DNA of 64,000 bases from NCBI RefSeq assembly GCF_000429125.1, contig NZ_KE386849.1, forward strand, positions 220,647-284,646, given 5' to 3'. Position 1 is the stretch's first letter. Each line of letters starts with the position of its first letter. Below are positions 52,702 through 61,198 of this stretch, in pieces. This DNA is from Aequorivita capsosiphonis DSM 23843 (GTDB lineage: Bacteria; Bacteroidota; Bacteroidia; Flavobacteriales; Flavobacteriaceae). The position numbers and the translations under genes are program-made. The notes below the pieces were generated by a model. The model was not told the DNA's origin, did not search any database, and worked only from the letters and a program-made list of their open reading frames with translations.

Positions 52702-53595
52702 TTATAATTCCGCAGTGGCATCATCCTCTGCCCATAAATCCCCCTCTGCTTCTTTTCCATCAGGTGGATTTGTGCCGTGTAAACTAATAACATAACTAGC
52801 CACTTGCGCCATCTCACTTGGTTTAAGATCAGATTTCCAAGCAATCATTCCCTTTCCGGCACGACCACCTTCACTAATAGTGTGGAAAACATTTTTAATC
52901 CCCCCACCTAAAATCCAATAATCATCGGTTAGGTTCGGACCAATCCCCCCACCACCATTGTCTTTATGACAGGCAACACAGTTATCCATATATATGGTTT
53001 TACCAGCAGCAAGGTCTGAAGCGTCCGTCATTAGTTCAACAGACTCTGCATCAATTAGATCTTTGTTGTTTTTCTTAAATTCGGCAATTTCTTCCTTTGC
53101 TATTGCAACTTCAGTTTCATATTCATCAATCTGGTTAGGACCGTCAAACACCTCATAATAAACAAAATAAGCTACTCCAAAAACAATGGTAATATAAAAA
53201 AGGTATTTCCACCAAGGTGGAAGGTTGTTATCCAACTCGCGAATTCCATCATAGTTATGATCCATTACAATTTCTTGCTCGCTTTCTATTGGCCTGGAAT
53301 CCAACATTTCGTGATATTTCCTTTTAAACCAGCCAAAACGATTTTCTTCACGTAACTCCTCGGCAGCAACAAAACGTTCTTGAGCTTCTGGATTAAGACT
53401 GGCAAACAAGATACGCTGTAAAGCAGCGGCAATTACTTCAAATACAATTGCTAGAAACAGTATCATCACTAATACTGCCCACATAATGGGATATTTGATT
53501 ATTGCTAGATCTTTTCCGGAATCAACAATGAATTCCATTAGAAAAAATGCGAGGATCATAAAGCCAGTGACTCTTAAATATGATGCTATTTTCAT
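52702..53595 (-). CDS. ccoP: cbb3 oxidase subunit III, mono-heme
   Basis: A 297-residue membrane cytochrome c that passes electrons to the CcoNO core. Two N-terminal helices (about 10-28, 36-62) and a third before the periplasmic part (about 128-148, preceded by the signature ELDNNLPPWWKYLFY). The cytochrome domain has one CVACH (Cys206, Cys209, His210) and MIAWKSDLKPSEMAQVASYV. Classical CcoP proteins have two such motifs; only one is present here. The start overlaps the ccoQ stop by 4 bases (ATGA). Confidence 0.92.
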   Translation of the reverse strand: MKIASYLRVTGFMILAFFLMEFIVDSGKDLAIIKYPIMWAVLVMILFLAIVFEVIAAALQRILFASLNPEAQERFVAAEELREENRFGWFKRKYHEMLDSRPIESEQEIVMDHNYDGIRELDNNLPPWWKYLFYITIVFGVAYFVYYEVFDGPNQIDEYETEVAIAKEEIAEFKKNNKDLIDAESVELMTDASDLAAGKTIYMDNCVACHKDNGGGGIGPNLTDDYWILGGGIKNVFHTISEGGRAGKGMIAWKSDLKPSEMAQVASYVISLHGTNPPDGKEAEGDLWAEDDATAEL

Positions 53596-53789
53596 AGTAG
53601 TTTTTCGTTTTGGTTGTTAGTATCGTCCTCTAATGGAATGTTGCTCACTTCAGCAATATGCTCTTTCTTCGCTGTAATTACCCAATAAAAAAGTAACACA
53701 AAAAAGACAAAGAATATCATTAGTGAAATGAGTGGATATATTTGAACATTATCAATGTTTTCTAAATTTCCTTTTATAAACTTCAGCAT
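53592..53789 (-). CDS. ccoQ: CcoQ-like small subunit
   Basis: A 65-residue protein with one membrane helix (about 18-40, IYPLISLMIFFVFFVLLFYWVI) followed by AKKEHIAEVSNIPLEDD, as in CcoQ/FixQ proteins. It lies 2 bases after ccoNO and overlaps ccoP by 4 bases. CcoQ helps keep CcoP in the oxidase. Confidence 0.85.
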   Translation of the reverse strand: MLKFIKGNLENIDNVQIYPLISLMIFFVFFVLLFYWVITAKKEHIAEVSNIPLEDDTNNQNEKLL

Positions 53790-53791
53790 AA

Positions 53792-55993
53792 TTAATCGTT
53801 TTGGACCGAAGCATCTTCGGTGTTTTGTACTTTAATATCAGTTCCCAATCGCTGCAAATAAGCTATAACTGCTACAATTTCACGGTTTTTCATTTCAATA
53901 AAATCTTCTCCGTTGTCTTGTGCATATTTTTTATCTGCTTCATAGGTTGTCACAAAATCGGGATCGCTATAAAGATTCTGCTCTATTTTTGTTCCTTGCT
54001 CATCCATCCATTGTTGTGCTCTTTCTATTTCCTCATCGGTATAAGGCACGCCAATTGTTGTAAGCGCACGCATTTTATCTTCGGTATTAGACTTGTTCAA
54101 TTCTGAACTCACCAACCATTTATAGGAAGGCATGATAGAGCCTGAAGAAGTACTCTGCGGGTCATACATATGGTTTAAATGCCAGTTATCGGAATACTTC
54201 CCACCAATACGATGTAAGTCTGGACCGGTACGTTTACTTCCCCATAAAAATGGATGGTCGTAAACATATTCCCCAGATTTAGAATATTCGCCATAGCGCT
54301 CCACCTCACTTCTAAATGGACGTATCATTTGTGTATGGCAGTTTACGCAACCCTCACGAATATAAATATCGCGACCCTCCAACTCTAAAGGCGTATATGG
54401 TTTAACAGATGAAATTGTAGGTACATAATCATCAACCATCAGCGATGGAATAATTTGCACCATTCCCCCAATTAAAATTGCGATGGTTGCATAAATTGTC
54501 AATTTAACAGGACGACGCTCCAACCAAGTGTGCCAGCCTTCACCAACAGTCTGTCTTTTGGTTACTGGAGTAAGCGGTGCTGCTTCTGCTAATTCATCGG
54601 TAACCTTGCTTCCATTTCTTGCAGTCATTATCATATTGTAAAGCAAAATAAAGGCTCCTGTAATATAAAGACTACCACCAATGGCACGCATCCAGTACAT
54701 AGGCATAATTTGAGTCACCGTTTCAAGGAAGTTTCCATAAGTAAGTGTTCCATCAGGGTTAAACTGATTCCACATGGAAGCCTGCATAAAACCTGCAACA
54801 TACATTGGTAAGGCATACATAATAATACCTAAAGTACCTATCCAGAAATGTGCGTTCGCTAATTTTATGGAGTAGAGTTTGGTCTTAAACAATCTCGGCA
54901 CCAACCAATAAATCATACCAAAGGCCAAGAAACCGTTCCAGGCAAGGGCGCCAACGTGAACGTGGGCAATAATCCAGTCACTAAAGTGTGCAATGGCGTT
55001 TACGTTTTTAAGCGAAAGCATGGGGCCTTCAAAAGTTGCCATCCCGTATCCCGTTATGGCTACTACGAAAAATTTCAAAACTGGATCTACACGAACTTTA
55101 TCCCAAGCACCGCGTAAGGTTAAAAGACCGTTAATCATACCTCCCCAAGATGGGGCCAAAAGCATTACAGAAAAGGCAACCCCTAGGTTTTGCGCCCACT
55201 CCGGAAGTGCTGTATATAACAAATGATGCGGCCCAGCCCAAATATAAATAAAGATCAAAGACCAAAAGTGAACGATAGAAAGTCGGTAGGAATATACCGG
55301 TCTATTTGCCGCTTTTGGAACAAAATAATACATCAAACCAAGAAAAGGCGTGGTTAAGAAAAACGCAACCGCATTATGCCCGTACCACCATTGCACCAGC
55401 GCATCCTGCACTCCAGCGTACATAGAATAACTCTTTAAGGCAGTTACAGGAATTGCCATACTGTTCACGATATGCAAAACGGCAACAGTTACCCACGTTC
55501 CCAAATAAAACCAAAGGGCAACATATAAGTGACGCTGGCGTCTTTTGACCATGGTCATTATCAAGTTGATACCAAAAGCCACCCAAATTACCGCTATGGC
55601 AATATCAATAGGCCATTCCAGTTCCGCATATTCTTTTGATGTGGTATAACCTAAAGGCAAGGTAATGGCAGCAGCAACAATAATTGCTTGCCAACCCCAG
55701 AAGTTTAGGTTACTAAGCGCATCACTCCACATTCGCGCTTTCAGCAAACGCTGACTGGAATAATAAACTCCGGCAAATATGGCGTTCCCAACAAATGCGA
55801 AAATCACGGCATTGGTGTGTAAAGGCCGTAAACGACCAAAACTAAGCCAAGAAATTCCGTCCGTCATATTCGGGAACATAAACATATAGGCCAGCAGTAA
55901 ACCTACACTCATACCTATAAGTCCCCAAAAAATGGTCGCATAGATAAATTTTTTGACAATCTGATTGTCGTAGTAAAACTGTTCTGTTTGCAT
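53792..55993 (-). CDS. ccoNO: cbb3 oxidase subunits I and II, fused
   Basis: A 733-residue fusion of the catalytic subunit CcoN (about 1-480) and the mono-heme cytochrome subunit CcoO (about 500-733). CcoN histidines for heme and copper are seen in RPLHTNAVIF (His59), WWYGHNAVAFFLTTPFLG, GPHHLLYTALP and IIAHVHVGALAWNGF. CcoO shows GRDIYIREGCVNCHTQMIRPF and the distal methionine region SIMPSYKWLV. The fused form is the rule in Bacteroidota. The oxidase has high oxygen affinity and is used at low oxygen. It starts 13 bases after ccoS. Confidence 0.96.
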   Translation of the reverse strand: MQTEQFYYDNQIVKKFIYATIFWGLIGMSVGLLLAYMFMFPNMTDGISWLSFGRLRPLHTNAVIFAFVGNAIFAGVYYSSQRLLKARMWSDALSNLNFWGWQAIIVAAAITLPLGYTTSKEYAELEWPIDIAIAVIWVAFGINLIMTMVKRRQRHLYVALWFYLGTWVTVAVLHIVNSMAIPVTALKSYSMYAGVQDALVQWWYGHNAVAFFLTTPFLGLMYYFVPKAANRPVYSYRLSIVHFWSLIFIYIWAGPHHLLYTALPEWAQNLGVAFSVMLLAPSWGGMINGLLTLRGAWDKVRVDPVLKFFVVAITGYGMATFEGPMLSLKNVNAIAHFSDWIIAHVHVGALAWNGFLAFGMIYWLVPRLFKTKLYSIKLANAHFWIGTLGIIMYALPMYVAGFMQASMWNQFNPDGTLTYGNFLETVTQIMPMYWMRAIGGSLYITGAFILLYNMIMTARNGSKVTDELAEAAPLTPVTKRQTVGEGWHTWLERRPVKLTIYATIAILIGGMVQIIPSLMVDDYVPTISSVKPYTPLELEGRDIYIREGCVNCHTQMIRPFRSEVERYGEYSKSGEYVYDHPFLWGSKRTGPDLHRIGGKYSDNWHLNHMYDPQSTSSGSIMPSYKWLVSSELNKSNTEDKMRALTTIGVPYTDEEIERAQQWMDEQGTKIEQNLYSDPDFVTTYEADKKYAQDNGEDFIEMKNREIVAVIAYLQRLGTDIKVQNTEDASVQND

Positions 55994-56006
55994 AATGGTA
56001 ATAAAA

Positions 56007-56234
56007 TTATTTATCTGGATTGGTTAATTGTTTCTTGCTACCTGAAGCCATGGTTTCTGCAGTTTCAGTTTTTGACGTGGCGCCTTCCTTCACAAGTTCA
56101 TCATCAAAAAGCATCCGCACCGAGGGGGTGTAGGTATCATCATACTGCCCTTTTTTCATAGAAAAAATGAACAATACAAAAAAGACAAGAGCCACAAAGA
56201 GACTAATTGCCAAAAGCATGTAAATGATGTTCAT
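56007..56234 (-). CDS. ccoS: cbb3 oxidase maturation protein
   Basis: A 75-residue protein with one membrane helix (about 2-24) and the CcoS signature FSMKKGQYDDTYTPSVRMLFDDE. CcoS is needed for cofactor insertion in cbb3 oxidases. It is the first gene after the FNR-type promoter at 56254-56296, so it heads the operon ccoS-NO-Q-P-G-H. Confidence 0.9.
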   Translation of the reverse strand: MNIIYMLLAISLFVALVFFVLFIFSMKKGQYDDTYTPSVRMLFDDELVKEGATSKTETAETMASGSKKQLTNPDK

Positions 56235-56253
56235 ACCTAAAAATTTTAAAAGT

Positions 56254-56261
56254 CAAAAATA
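56254..56261 (-). promoter_or_regulatory. -7 element of ccoS operon
   Basis: TATTTTTG on the minus strand is an exact TAnnTTTG. It is 23 bases from the FNR-type box and 20 bases before the ccoS start. Confidence 0.75.
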
Positions 56262-56284
56262 TTGTTGAAAATGCCCTTAATATA

Positions 56285-56296
56285 TGACATTTGTCA
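56285..56296 (-). promoter_or_regulatory. FNR-type box of ccoS-NOQPGH operon
   Basis: TGACATTTGTCA is a palindrome (TGACA-TT-TGTCA at plus orientation). It sits exactly 23 bases upstream of the -7 element TATTTTTG (56254-56261). On the minus strand its first three bases (56296-56294) are the TGA stop codon of ccoI. Confidence 0.85.
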
Positions 56297-58726
56297 ATTT
56301 TGCTTATTTATATTCATTCTTAATTTCTTCCCAACATATTGTGTTGCGAGGGTTGTGAAAACTACAATGCTTATAGAGCTTAAAGGCATTAGAATGGCCG
56401 CCACTACAGGTCGTAAATGTCCCGTAATTGCAAAGCTTAAGCCTATTAAATTATAAAACAAAGAGAATAAAAATGCCCATTTAATTATCTTTACGCCAAT
56501 CTTTGAAAAGTTTAAATAATCAGCAATTTTGTTGAATTGCGTGGCATCCAAAATCCCATCACAAGCAGGAGAAAAAACATTCGTGTTTTCTGAAATAACA
56601 AAACCCACATCACTCTGCTTTAAGGCTCCAGCGTCATTTAACCCATCGCCTATCATCAAGACGCGTTTGCCCTCTTGTTGTAGTGATTTTATAAAGTTGA
56701 GCTTGTCGTTCGGTTTTTGGTTGAAATGCAACTTCACTCCTTTTGGAAGCATAGCCTCCAAACGTTCGCGTTCGCCTTCATTGTCGCCGGAAAGAACTAT
56801 TACTTCTTTATCTTCCCCTAACTGTTTAAAAACATCGGCAACGCCACTTCTGTATTCGCTGTTGAAAATATAACACCCTTTATAAACCTTGTTTGCACTG
56901 ATGTGAACCGTGGTTTTATTTTTAACTTCCCTGATAGTGTCATCATAAGAACCAACAAATTCATAAGAACCAACCTTTATGGAATTGTCGTTAAAACTTG
57001 CGGAAATTCCCTTTCCTACTTCTTCTTCAAAATCATCTAAAGTCTGTATATCATTTTTTTCAAGAATGCTGTAAAGAGAACGACTCAAAGGATGGCTGGA
57101 AGCCCGAAGGGTGTTGGTTAGCAATTTTTTTTCCTCCGAAGAAAGCGCAACGCCTTCATACGTAATCAAGTTTTTCTTATTGGTGGTGAGGGTTCCCGTT
57201 TTGTCGAAAACGACGGTATCCAACTTCGCCATTTGTTCAATAATTGGAGCTTCTTTTAAATACAGTTTTTCTCTTCCGAAGATACGTAGCACGTTCCCCA
57301 ATGTGAAAGGAGCAGCTAATGCAATGGCGCACGGACAAGCGACAATTAGCACCGCCGTAAATACATTAAACGCTTTTGAAGGATCAACAATTAACCAGAA
57401 AATAGTCGAAATACAGGCAATGGAAAGCAGCGTTACGGTAAAGCGCTTACTAATACTGTCCGTCAAGGATTCAAAAATACCCGTTTTGTCTTTACTAAAA
57501 ACATCATTACTCCACAGCTGGGTTAAATAGCTTTGGGAAACTGGTTTTAAAACTTCTACTTCTACAATTCCAGCCTGTTGTCTTCCACCGGCAAAGAGCT
57601 TATCGCCGCTTTGTTTTGAAATGGGTTCCGCCTCGCCGGTTACAAAACTATAGTCAATTAGTGCATTGCCTTTGATCAAGATTGCATCTACAGGTAGTAT
57701 TTCGTTATTCCGAATTAATAATCGGTCGCCTTTTTCAACTGTATAAACTTCGGCCTGTTCCTCAACAATTTTTCCTTCTTCATTTTTAAAAAGTCGCGTA
57801 ACGGCAATTGGAAAATAGGACTTATAATCGCGTTCAAAAGAGAGATAGCTATATGTTTTCTGCTGAAAATATTTCCCGAGAAGCAAAAAGAAAACCAAGC
57901 CCGTAAGACTGTCAAAAAAACCAGTACCCCAATCCATAACAATATCAATAGTACTGCGTATAAAAAGAACCGCTACTCCCAATGCAATGGGAACGTCGAT
58001 ATTTAATATTTTAGAGCGAAGTCCCTTATATGCAGAAGTGAAATAGCCACTTGCCGAATAAAAAACCACCGGTAGCGAAAAAGCAAACATCAACCAGCGG
58101 AAGAATGGTTTAAACTGATCCAACCAAAATTCCGAATCTTCAAAATACTCTGGAAGCGAAAGGAACATGATATTCCCGAATGCAAAACCTGCAATGGTTA
58201 ATTTATAGATTAAACTTCGGTTGACGTCCTTTTCCTTTTTATTAGAGTCATCCAGCGAAATATAGGGTTCGTAGCCAATTCTACTCAGTAAAATAACTAG
58301 GTTTTTTAAGGTATTCTCCTGTTTGTCGGTACCCAACGTTTCCGTTGTAAAAGTGATTCGAACGGTTTTTTCGGGGAAGTTTACCTGAGATGTTTTTACC
58401 GAAGGATTAAGTTTATTGAGGTTTTCTAGAATCCAAATACAACTGCTACAGTGAATTGAAGGAATAACAAAGGAAACAATCTGCATTTTTCCATCGTTAA
58501 ACTCCAGTAGTTTTTCAACTATAGCTTCGTTATCTAAAAAGTCGTATTTCCCAGCAATTTCCAGAGGAGAAGTACCTGGGGTTTTTTCAAGATCGTAATA
58601 ATAACTTAGGTCGTTGTAGTGAAGAATATCGTAAACCGTTTTGCAGCCATGGCAACAAAAAGATTTATCATCGTGCGTAATCTCAACATCCAAGCACGCA
58701 TCTCCACAATGGAAACAGTTTACCAT
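56294..58726 (-). CDS. ccoI: Copper-transporting P-type ATPase of cbb3 assembly
   Basis: An 810-residue P1B ATPase (FixI/CtpA). The N-terminus has a Cys-rich metal-binding domain (MVNCFHCGDACLD, FCCHGCKTVYDIL), then an HMA domain with SIHCSSCIWILENL (about 90-105). Eight membrane helices include VACPCAIALAAPF with the CPC motif. The phosphorylation site is DKTGTLT, the nucleotide domain has ASSHPLSRSLY, and the hinge is MIGDGLNDAGALKQSDVG. It supplies copper to the oxidase. It has its own FNR-type promoter at 58757-58799. Confidence 0.95.
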   Translation of the reverse strand: MVNCFHCGDACLDVEITHDDKSFCCHGCKTVYDILHYNDLSYYYDLEKTPGTSPLEIAGKYDFLDNEAIVEKLLEFNDGKMQIVSFVIPSIHCSSCIWILENLNKLNPSVKTSQVNFPEKTVRITFTTETLGTDKQENTLKNLVILLSRIGYEPYISLDDSNKKEKDVNRSLIYKLTIAGFAFGNIMFLSLPEYFEDSEFWLDQFKPFFRWLMFAFSLPVVFYSASGYFTSAYKGLRSKILNIDVPIALGVAVLFIRSTIDIVMDWGTGFFDSLTGLVFFLLLGKYFQQKTYSYLSFERDYKSYFPIAVTRLFKNEEGKIVEEQAEVYTVEKGDRLLIRNNEILPVDAILIKGNALIDYSFVTGEAEPISKQSGDKLFAGGRQQAGIVEVEVLKPVSQSYLTQLWSNDVFSKDKTGIFESLTDSISKRFTVTLLSIACISTIFWLIVDPSKAFNVFTAVLIVACPCAIALAAPFTLGNVLRIFGREKLYLKEAPIIEQMAKLDTVVFDKTGTLTTNKKNLITYEGVALSSEEKKLLTNTLRASSHPLSRSLYSILEKNDIQTLDDFEEEVGKGISASFNDNSIKVGSYEFVGSYDDTIREVKNKTTVHISANKVYKGCYIFNSEYRSGVADVFKQLGEDKEVIVLSGDNEGERERLEAMLPKGVKLHFNQKPNDKLNFIKSLQQEGKRVLMIGDGLNDAGALKQSDVGFVISENTNVFSPACDGILDATQFNKIADYLNFSKIGVKIIKWAFLFSLFYNLIGLSFAITGHLRPVVAAILMPLSSISIVVFTTLATQYVGKKLRMNINKQN

Positions 58727-58756
58727 TAATCTAATATTTGCTCATTATTACGGCAG

Positions 58757-58764
58757 CAAATATT
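58757..58764 (-). promoter_or_regulatory. -7-like element of ccoI
   Basis: AATATTTG on the minus strand differs from TAnnTTTG at the first base only. The 23-base distance to the FNR-type box is the same as for hemN and ccoS. Confidence 0.55.
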
Positions 58765-58787
58765 ACAAAACCTTATTGAAGTTAAAA

Positions 58788-58799
58788 TGACATTTATCA
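58788..58799 (-). promoter_or_regulatory. FNR-type box of ccoI
   Basis: TGACATTTATCA (plus orientation) is identical to the hemN box. It is 61 bases before the ccoI start and 23 bases from the -7-like AATATTTG. Confidence 0.8.
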
Positions 58800-58848
58800 G
58801 CTTTAAACTTTAAATAAAATTTTGAAAAATTAAATTTAAAGCTGTAAT

Positions 58849-60063
58849 TTAGGCAGAAAGATATATACTTTTAATCTGTTTAAAAAATAAAACTCCCACA
58901 GCAATAGGAAAGAGACAACTTAAAAAGGCGAGATAGATATAATAATCCTGAAAAAATGGAAGCCCAAGCCATAAAGCCACGGCTTTGTAGAATATAAGCG
59001 TTTCCGTAGTGACGAAGGCTACAAGAAATAACCACAGAAAGCTTTTGGGAATATTGAGCAGCTTGAAATAATTTAGGAAAGCCATCATTGTTGTAATGAC
59101 AACCCCTAGAAATACCAAGTGTAAATAGCCAATTACAAAATCTTTAAGCTGAAATGCCAAATTGGCCATATATGGAAATGCCGAAGTCACCTGCATCAAT
59201 ATTTTTACGATCACTAAACCTCCAGCTATTTTCAGAAGAAAAAAAGAACGTTCCGAGAAAGCATGTTTTAAAACCTTAAAATTAGCTTTTAGTAATATAT
59301 AAAGTTCATAAAACGCTAGTAACTGTGCAATGGTTCCTATCAATCCCATAACATAAAAAACTTTGGGCGGCACAAACCAGAGTGCTGAAAGAAACAACGT
59401 AAAGATAATACCGAAGTTTAAAAGCAGGAAAAAAGATTTCAGTTTCTCTCGATTGAATTCGATCCCTTTTTCCTCAAGGATATAGAAGAGAACTCCCAAT
59501 AACGCCAAGATAAACCAGCCATTATATTGAAAGTGAAGGTAAAAATATATGGAGGTTTTATACCAAATAGACTCCGGCCCTAGTGTTGCCATCACCCCGC
59601 CAATAGCCCAGGGACCAATACTGGAAAAAACCAGATACCAAAGTGAAGTTTTTATCAGTTTCCAGGAAAAACGCTTTTTAAAGTGAGATGGAATATGCTT
59701 TATCGCGAACCACGCAAACCAATAGGAGGCAAACAAAAAAAGCGTTGAGAAAATAATGGAATATAGCGCATATCCTTGGATCGGAAATGTTACAATCATT
59801 CCAAGAATACAAATATTTGTAAAGAAGAAAATACGTTTGTAAAGCTTCGGTTTCTGTGCTTCCGAAAGGAAAATTTTATAGATCAAGGTGGTCAAGCCTA
59901 AATAAATCCACCCCAAGAGTGCCGTATGGGAATGTGCATGAAGCAGAAACTTATAATTTATGGGAAGAGAGGTTACCATGTAAAACCTCAGCACGAGGCC
60001 CATTAACGCCACGATCAAAAAATAGGCAACGGCGATGCCAATATGTTTTTTTAGATCAATCAA
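58849..60063 (-). CDS. His-rich polytopic membrane protein of unknown function
   Basis: A 404-residue protein with about twelve membrane helices. Conserved-looking histidines are in membrane context: His42, His44, His46 in KFLLHAHSHTALLGW, the segment YLHFQYNGWFILALLG near 180, and IGYLHLVFLGV near 310. Such patterns recall heme or copper ligands of heme-copper oxidases or NnrS proteins, but the full set of neither is present. The start is TTG at 60063 because an in-frame stop lies four codons upstream. It stands between ric and ccoI. I infer a link to nitric oxide or heme-copper chemistry from the location only. A strong terminator-like hairpin lies in its leader. Confidence 0.65.
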   Translation of the reverse strand: MIDLKKHIGIAVAYFLIVALMGLVLRFYMVTSLPINYKFLLHAHSHTALLGWIYLGLTTLIYKIFLSEAQKPKLYKRIFFFTNICILGMIVTFPIQGYALYSIIFSTLFLFASYWFAWFAIKHIPSHFKKRFSWKLIKTSLWYLVFSSIGPWAIGGVMATLGPESIWYKTSIYFYLHFQYNGWFILALLGVLFYILEEKGIEFNREKLKSFFLLLNFGIIFTLFLSALWFVPPKVFYVMGLIGTIAQLLAFYELYILLKANFKVLKHAFSERSFFLLKIAGGLVIVKILMQVTSAFPYMANLAFQLKDFVIGYLHLVFLGVVITTMMAFLNYFKLLNIPKSFLWLFLVAFVTTETLIFYKAVALWLGLPFFQDYYIYLAFLSCLFPIAVGVLFFKQIKSIYLSA

Positions 60064-60076
60064 GCTGTAAAATTAC

Positions 60077-60133
60077 AAAAAAACAGTTCGGAGTTTGACA
60101 TCAAACATTCAAAGTTGTCAAACTTCCGAACTG
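60077..60133 (-). terminator. Strong terminator-like hairpin before the His-rich protein
   Basis: CAGTTCGGAGTTTGACA (60084-60100) pairs with TGTCAAACTTCCGAACTG (60116-60133), 17 bp with a single bulged base, loop of 15. On the minus strand seven T residues follow (complement of 60077-60083). It ends 14 bases before the start codon at 60063. It can end transcripts from ric, 260 bases upstream, or act as an attenuator. Confidence 0.75.
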
Positions 60134-60310
60134 CAATAAAAACCAATTAAATAAAAATATGGGGGCAAGCACAAAGTCCGCCAAAATATAGGCCACGAAT
60201 GCACGAATAATGTAAAAGGGACTTAGGTGCTTTTATTTTCACAAATATTCCCGAATAATCATTCACGGAATATTAAATTAGCAACACTCTTAAAATTATT
60301 AATCAGGAAT

Positions 60311-60330
60311 AATCCTGAAACTTCAGGATT
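60311..60330. repeat. Perfect 8-bp inverted repeat after ric
   Basis: AATCCTGA (60311-60318) and TCAGGATT (60323-60330) pair around AACT. A further CAGGAAT at 60304-60310 could pair alternatively. No T-run follows on the minus strand. Confidence 0.5.
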
Positions 60331-60392
60331 GGCTAAAGAAGTCAATTAATTTTACACAACAGATCTATTGACTCCTAAACCCTTTTATACTT

Positions 60393-61118
60393 TTAGTTTT
60401 TCTTTAATTTCTTTTCTAAACTCAATGATTTTGGGAAAAGAATATTGTTTTCTAAGTGTATGTGGTGGTGAAGATCTTGTTCAAATTCATCCAACTTGGC
60501 ATAAAATGCGCGGTAGGTATTGCAAGCTCCTTGTGGTGGTGTGTAGTTATCACTTAATTCAGCCATTTTACGCATAATTTCACCAGCTTCTTCGTGCTCC
60601 TCCTCCATCATAGCGATCGGGTTCTCTACACTTCCAAAATGGATTGGTGGAACCTCAGTACCTTCACGCTCAGCTTTTACTAATTTCTTAATAAAAGGGA
60701 ATAAAATCAATTCTTCTTTCTTTTGGTGCGCTGCCATTGCCTGAACGACTTGTAACACTAAGGCTTCTATTTCTGCAAGCTCGGTATAATGATGTCCGTG
60801 AACGTGATTTACTCGTTTTGAATATTGTAAAAGCAACGGACTGTTCTCCTCTACATAATGATGGTGTACGTTTATGATATGATCTGCAAGGAAATCCAGT
60901 TTCCAGCTATTATAATCTGAGGCACGGTCTGGTGCATTGTCTAGATTTACTAATTCCGCAAGTAAAACTGAAGGATCCACTTTTGCTTTTTCACAAGCTT
61001 TTGTGATACTTACTCCGCCGCCACAGCAAAAGTCAATGCCGTGTTTTTTGAATATGTGCGCGGCTTTTATGTTTTCTGTAACCACATCGGCTACGGTACG
61101 TTCTTGTAGTGTTGTCAT
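60393..61118 (-). CDS. ric: Iron-sulfur cluster repair di-iron protein
   Basis: A 241-residue Ric (ScdA/YtfE) protein. The N-terminal ScdA_N domain has HIFKKHGIDFCCGGGVSITKAC (about 22-43). The hemerythrin-like domain gives di-iron ligands by histidines and glutamates in INVHHHYVEENSPLL, HVHGHHYTELAEIEAL, HQKKEELILFPF and HHHIHLENNILFPKSL. Ric repairs iron-sulfur clusters damaged by nitric oxide or oxidants. This fits the neighbouring nitrite reductase that generates NO. It has an FNR-type promoter with two boxes (61151-61212). Confidence 0.93.
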   Translation of the reverse strand: MTTLQERTVADVVTENIKAAHIFKKHGIDFCCGGGVSITKACEKAKVDPSVLLAELVNLDNAPDRASDYNSWKLDFLADHIINVHHHYVEENSPLLLQYSKRVNHVHGHHYTELAEIEALVLQVVQAMAAHQKKEELILFPFIKKLVKAEREGTEVPPIHFGSVENPIAMMEEEHEEAGEIMRKMAELSDNYTPPQGACNTYRAFYAKLDEFEQDLHHHIHLENNILFPKSLSLEKKLKKN

Positions 61119-61150
61119 GATTTTTAAAGTTATAATGAATATTAATGAAG

Positions 61151-61158
61151 CAAATTTC
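61151..61158 (-). promoter_or_regulatory. -7-like element of ric
   Basis: GAAATTTG on the minus strand differs from TAnnTTTG at the first base only. It is 23 bases from the box at 61182-61193. Confidence 0.5.
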
Positions 61159-61181
61159 AGCAGAAAAAAATGAAAATCTTA

Positions 61182-61193
61182 TGACTTAAATCA
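61182..61193 (-). promoter_or_regulatory. FNR-type box of ric (proximal)
   Basis: TGACTTAAATCA fits TGAY-N4-RTCA and has the 23-base spacing to the -7-like element that is seen at the other four promoters. Confidence 0.7.
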
Positions 61194-61198
61194 TATAA

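Larger units (their letters stand above)
60064..60392. other. Intergenic region with two hairpins, 329 bp
   Basis: It holds the terminator-like hairpin at 60077-60133 and AATCCTGA-AACT-TCAGGATT at 60311-60330, and a CCACGAATGCACGAAT repeat copy at about 60193. No ORF is credible. It is the 3' region of ric and the 5' region of the His-rich membrane protein gene. Confidence 0.55.

Noticed and set aside
57111-57530. Plus-strand frame of 139 codons within ccoI
   Set aside because: Antisense to the CPC and DKTGTLT region of the ATPase. No independent evidence.
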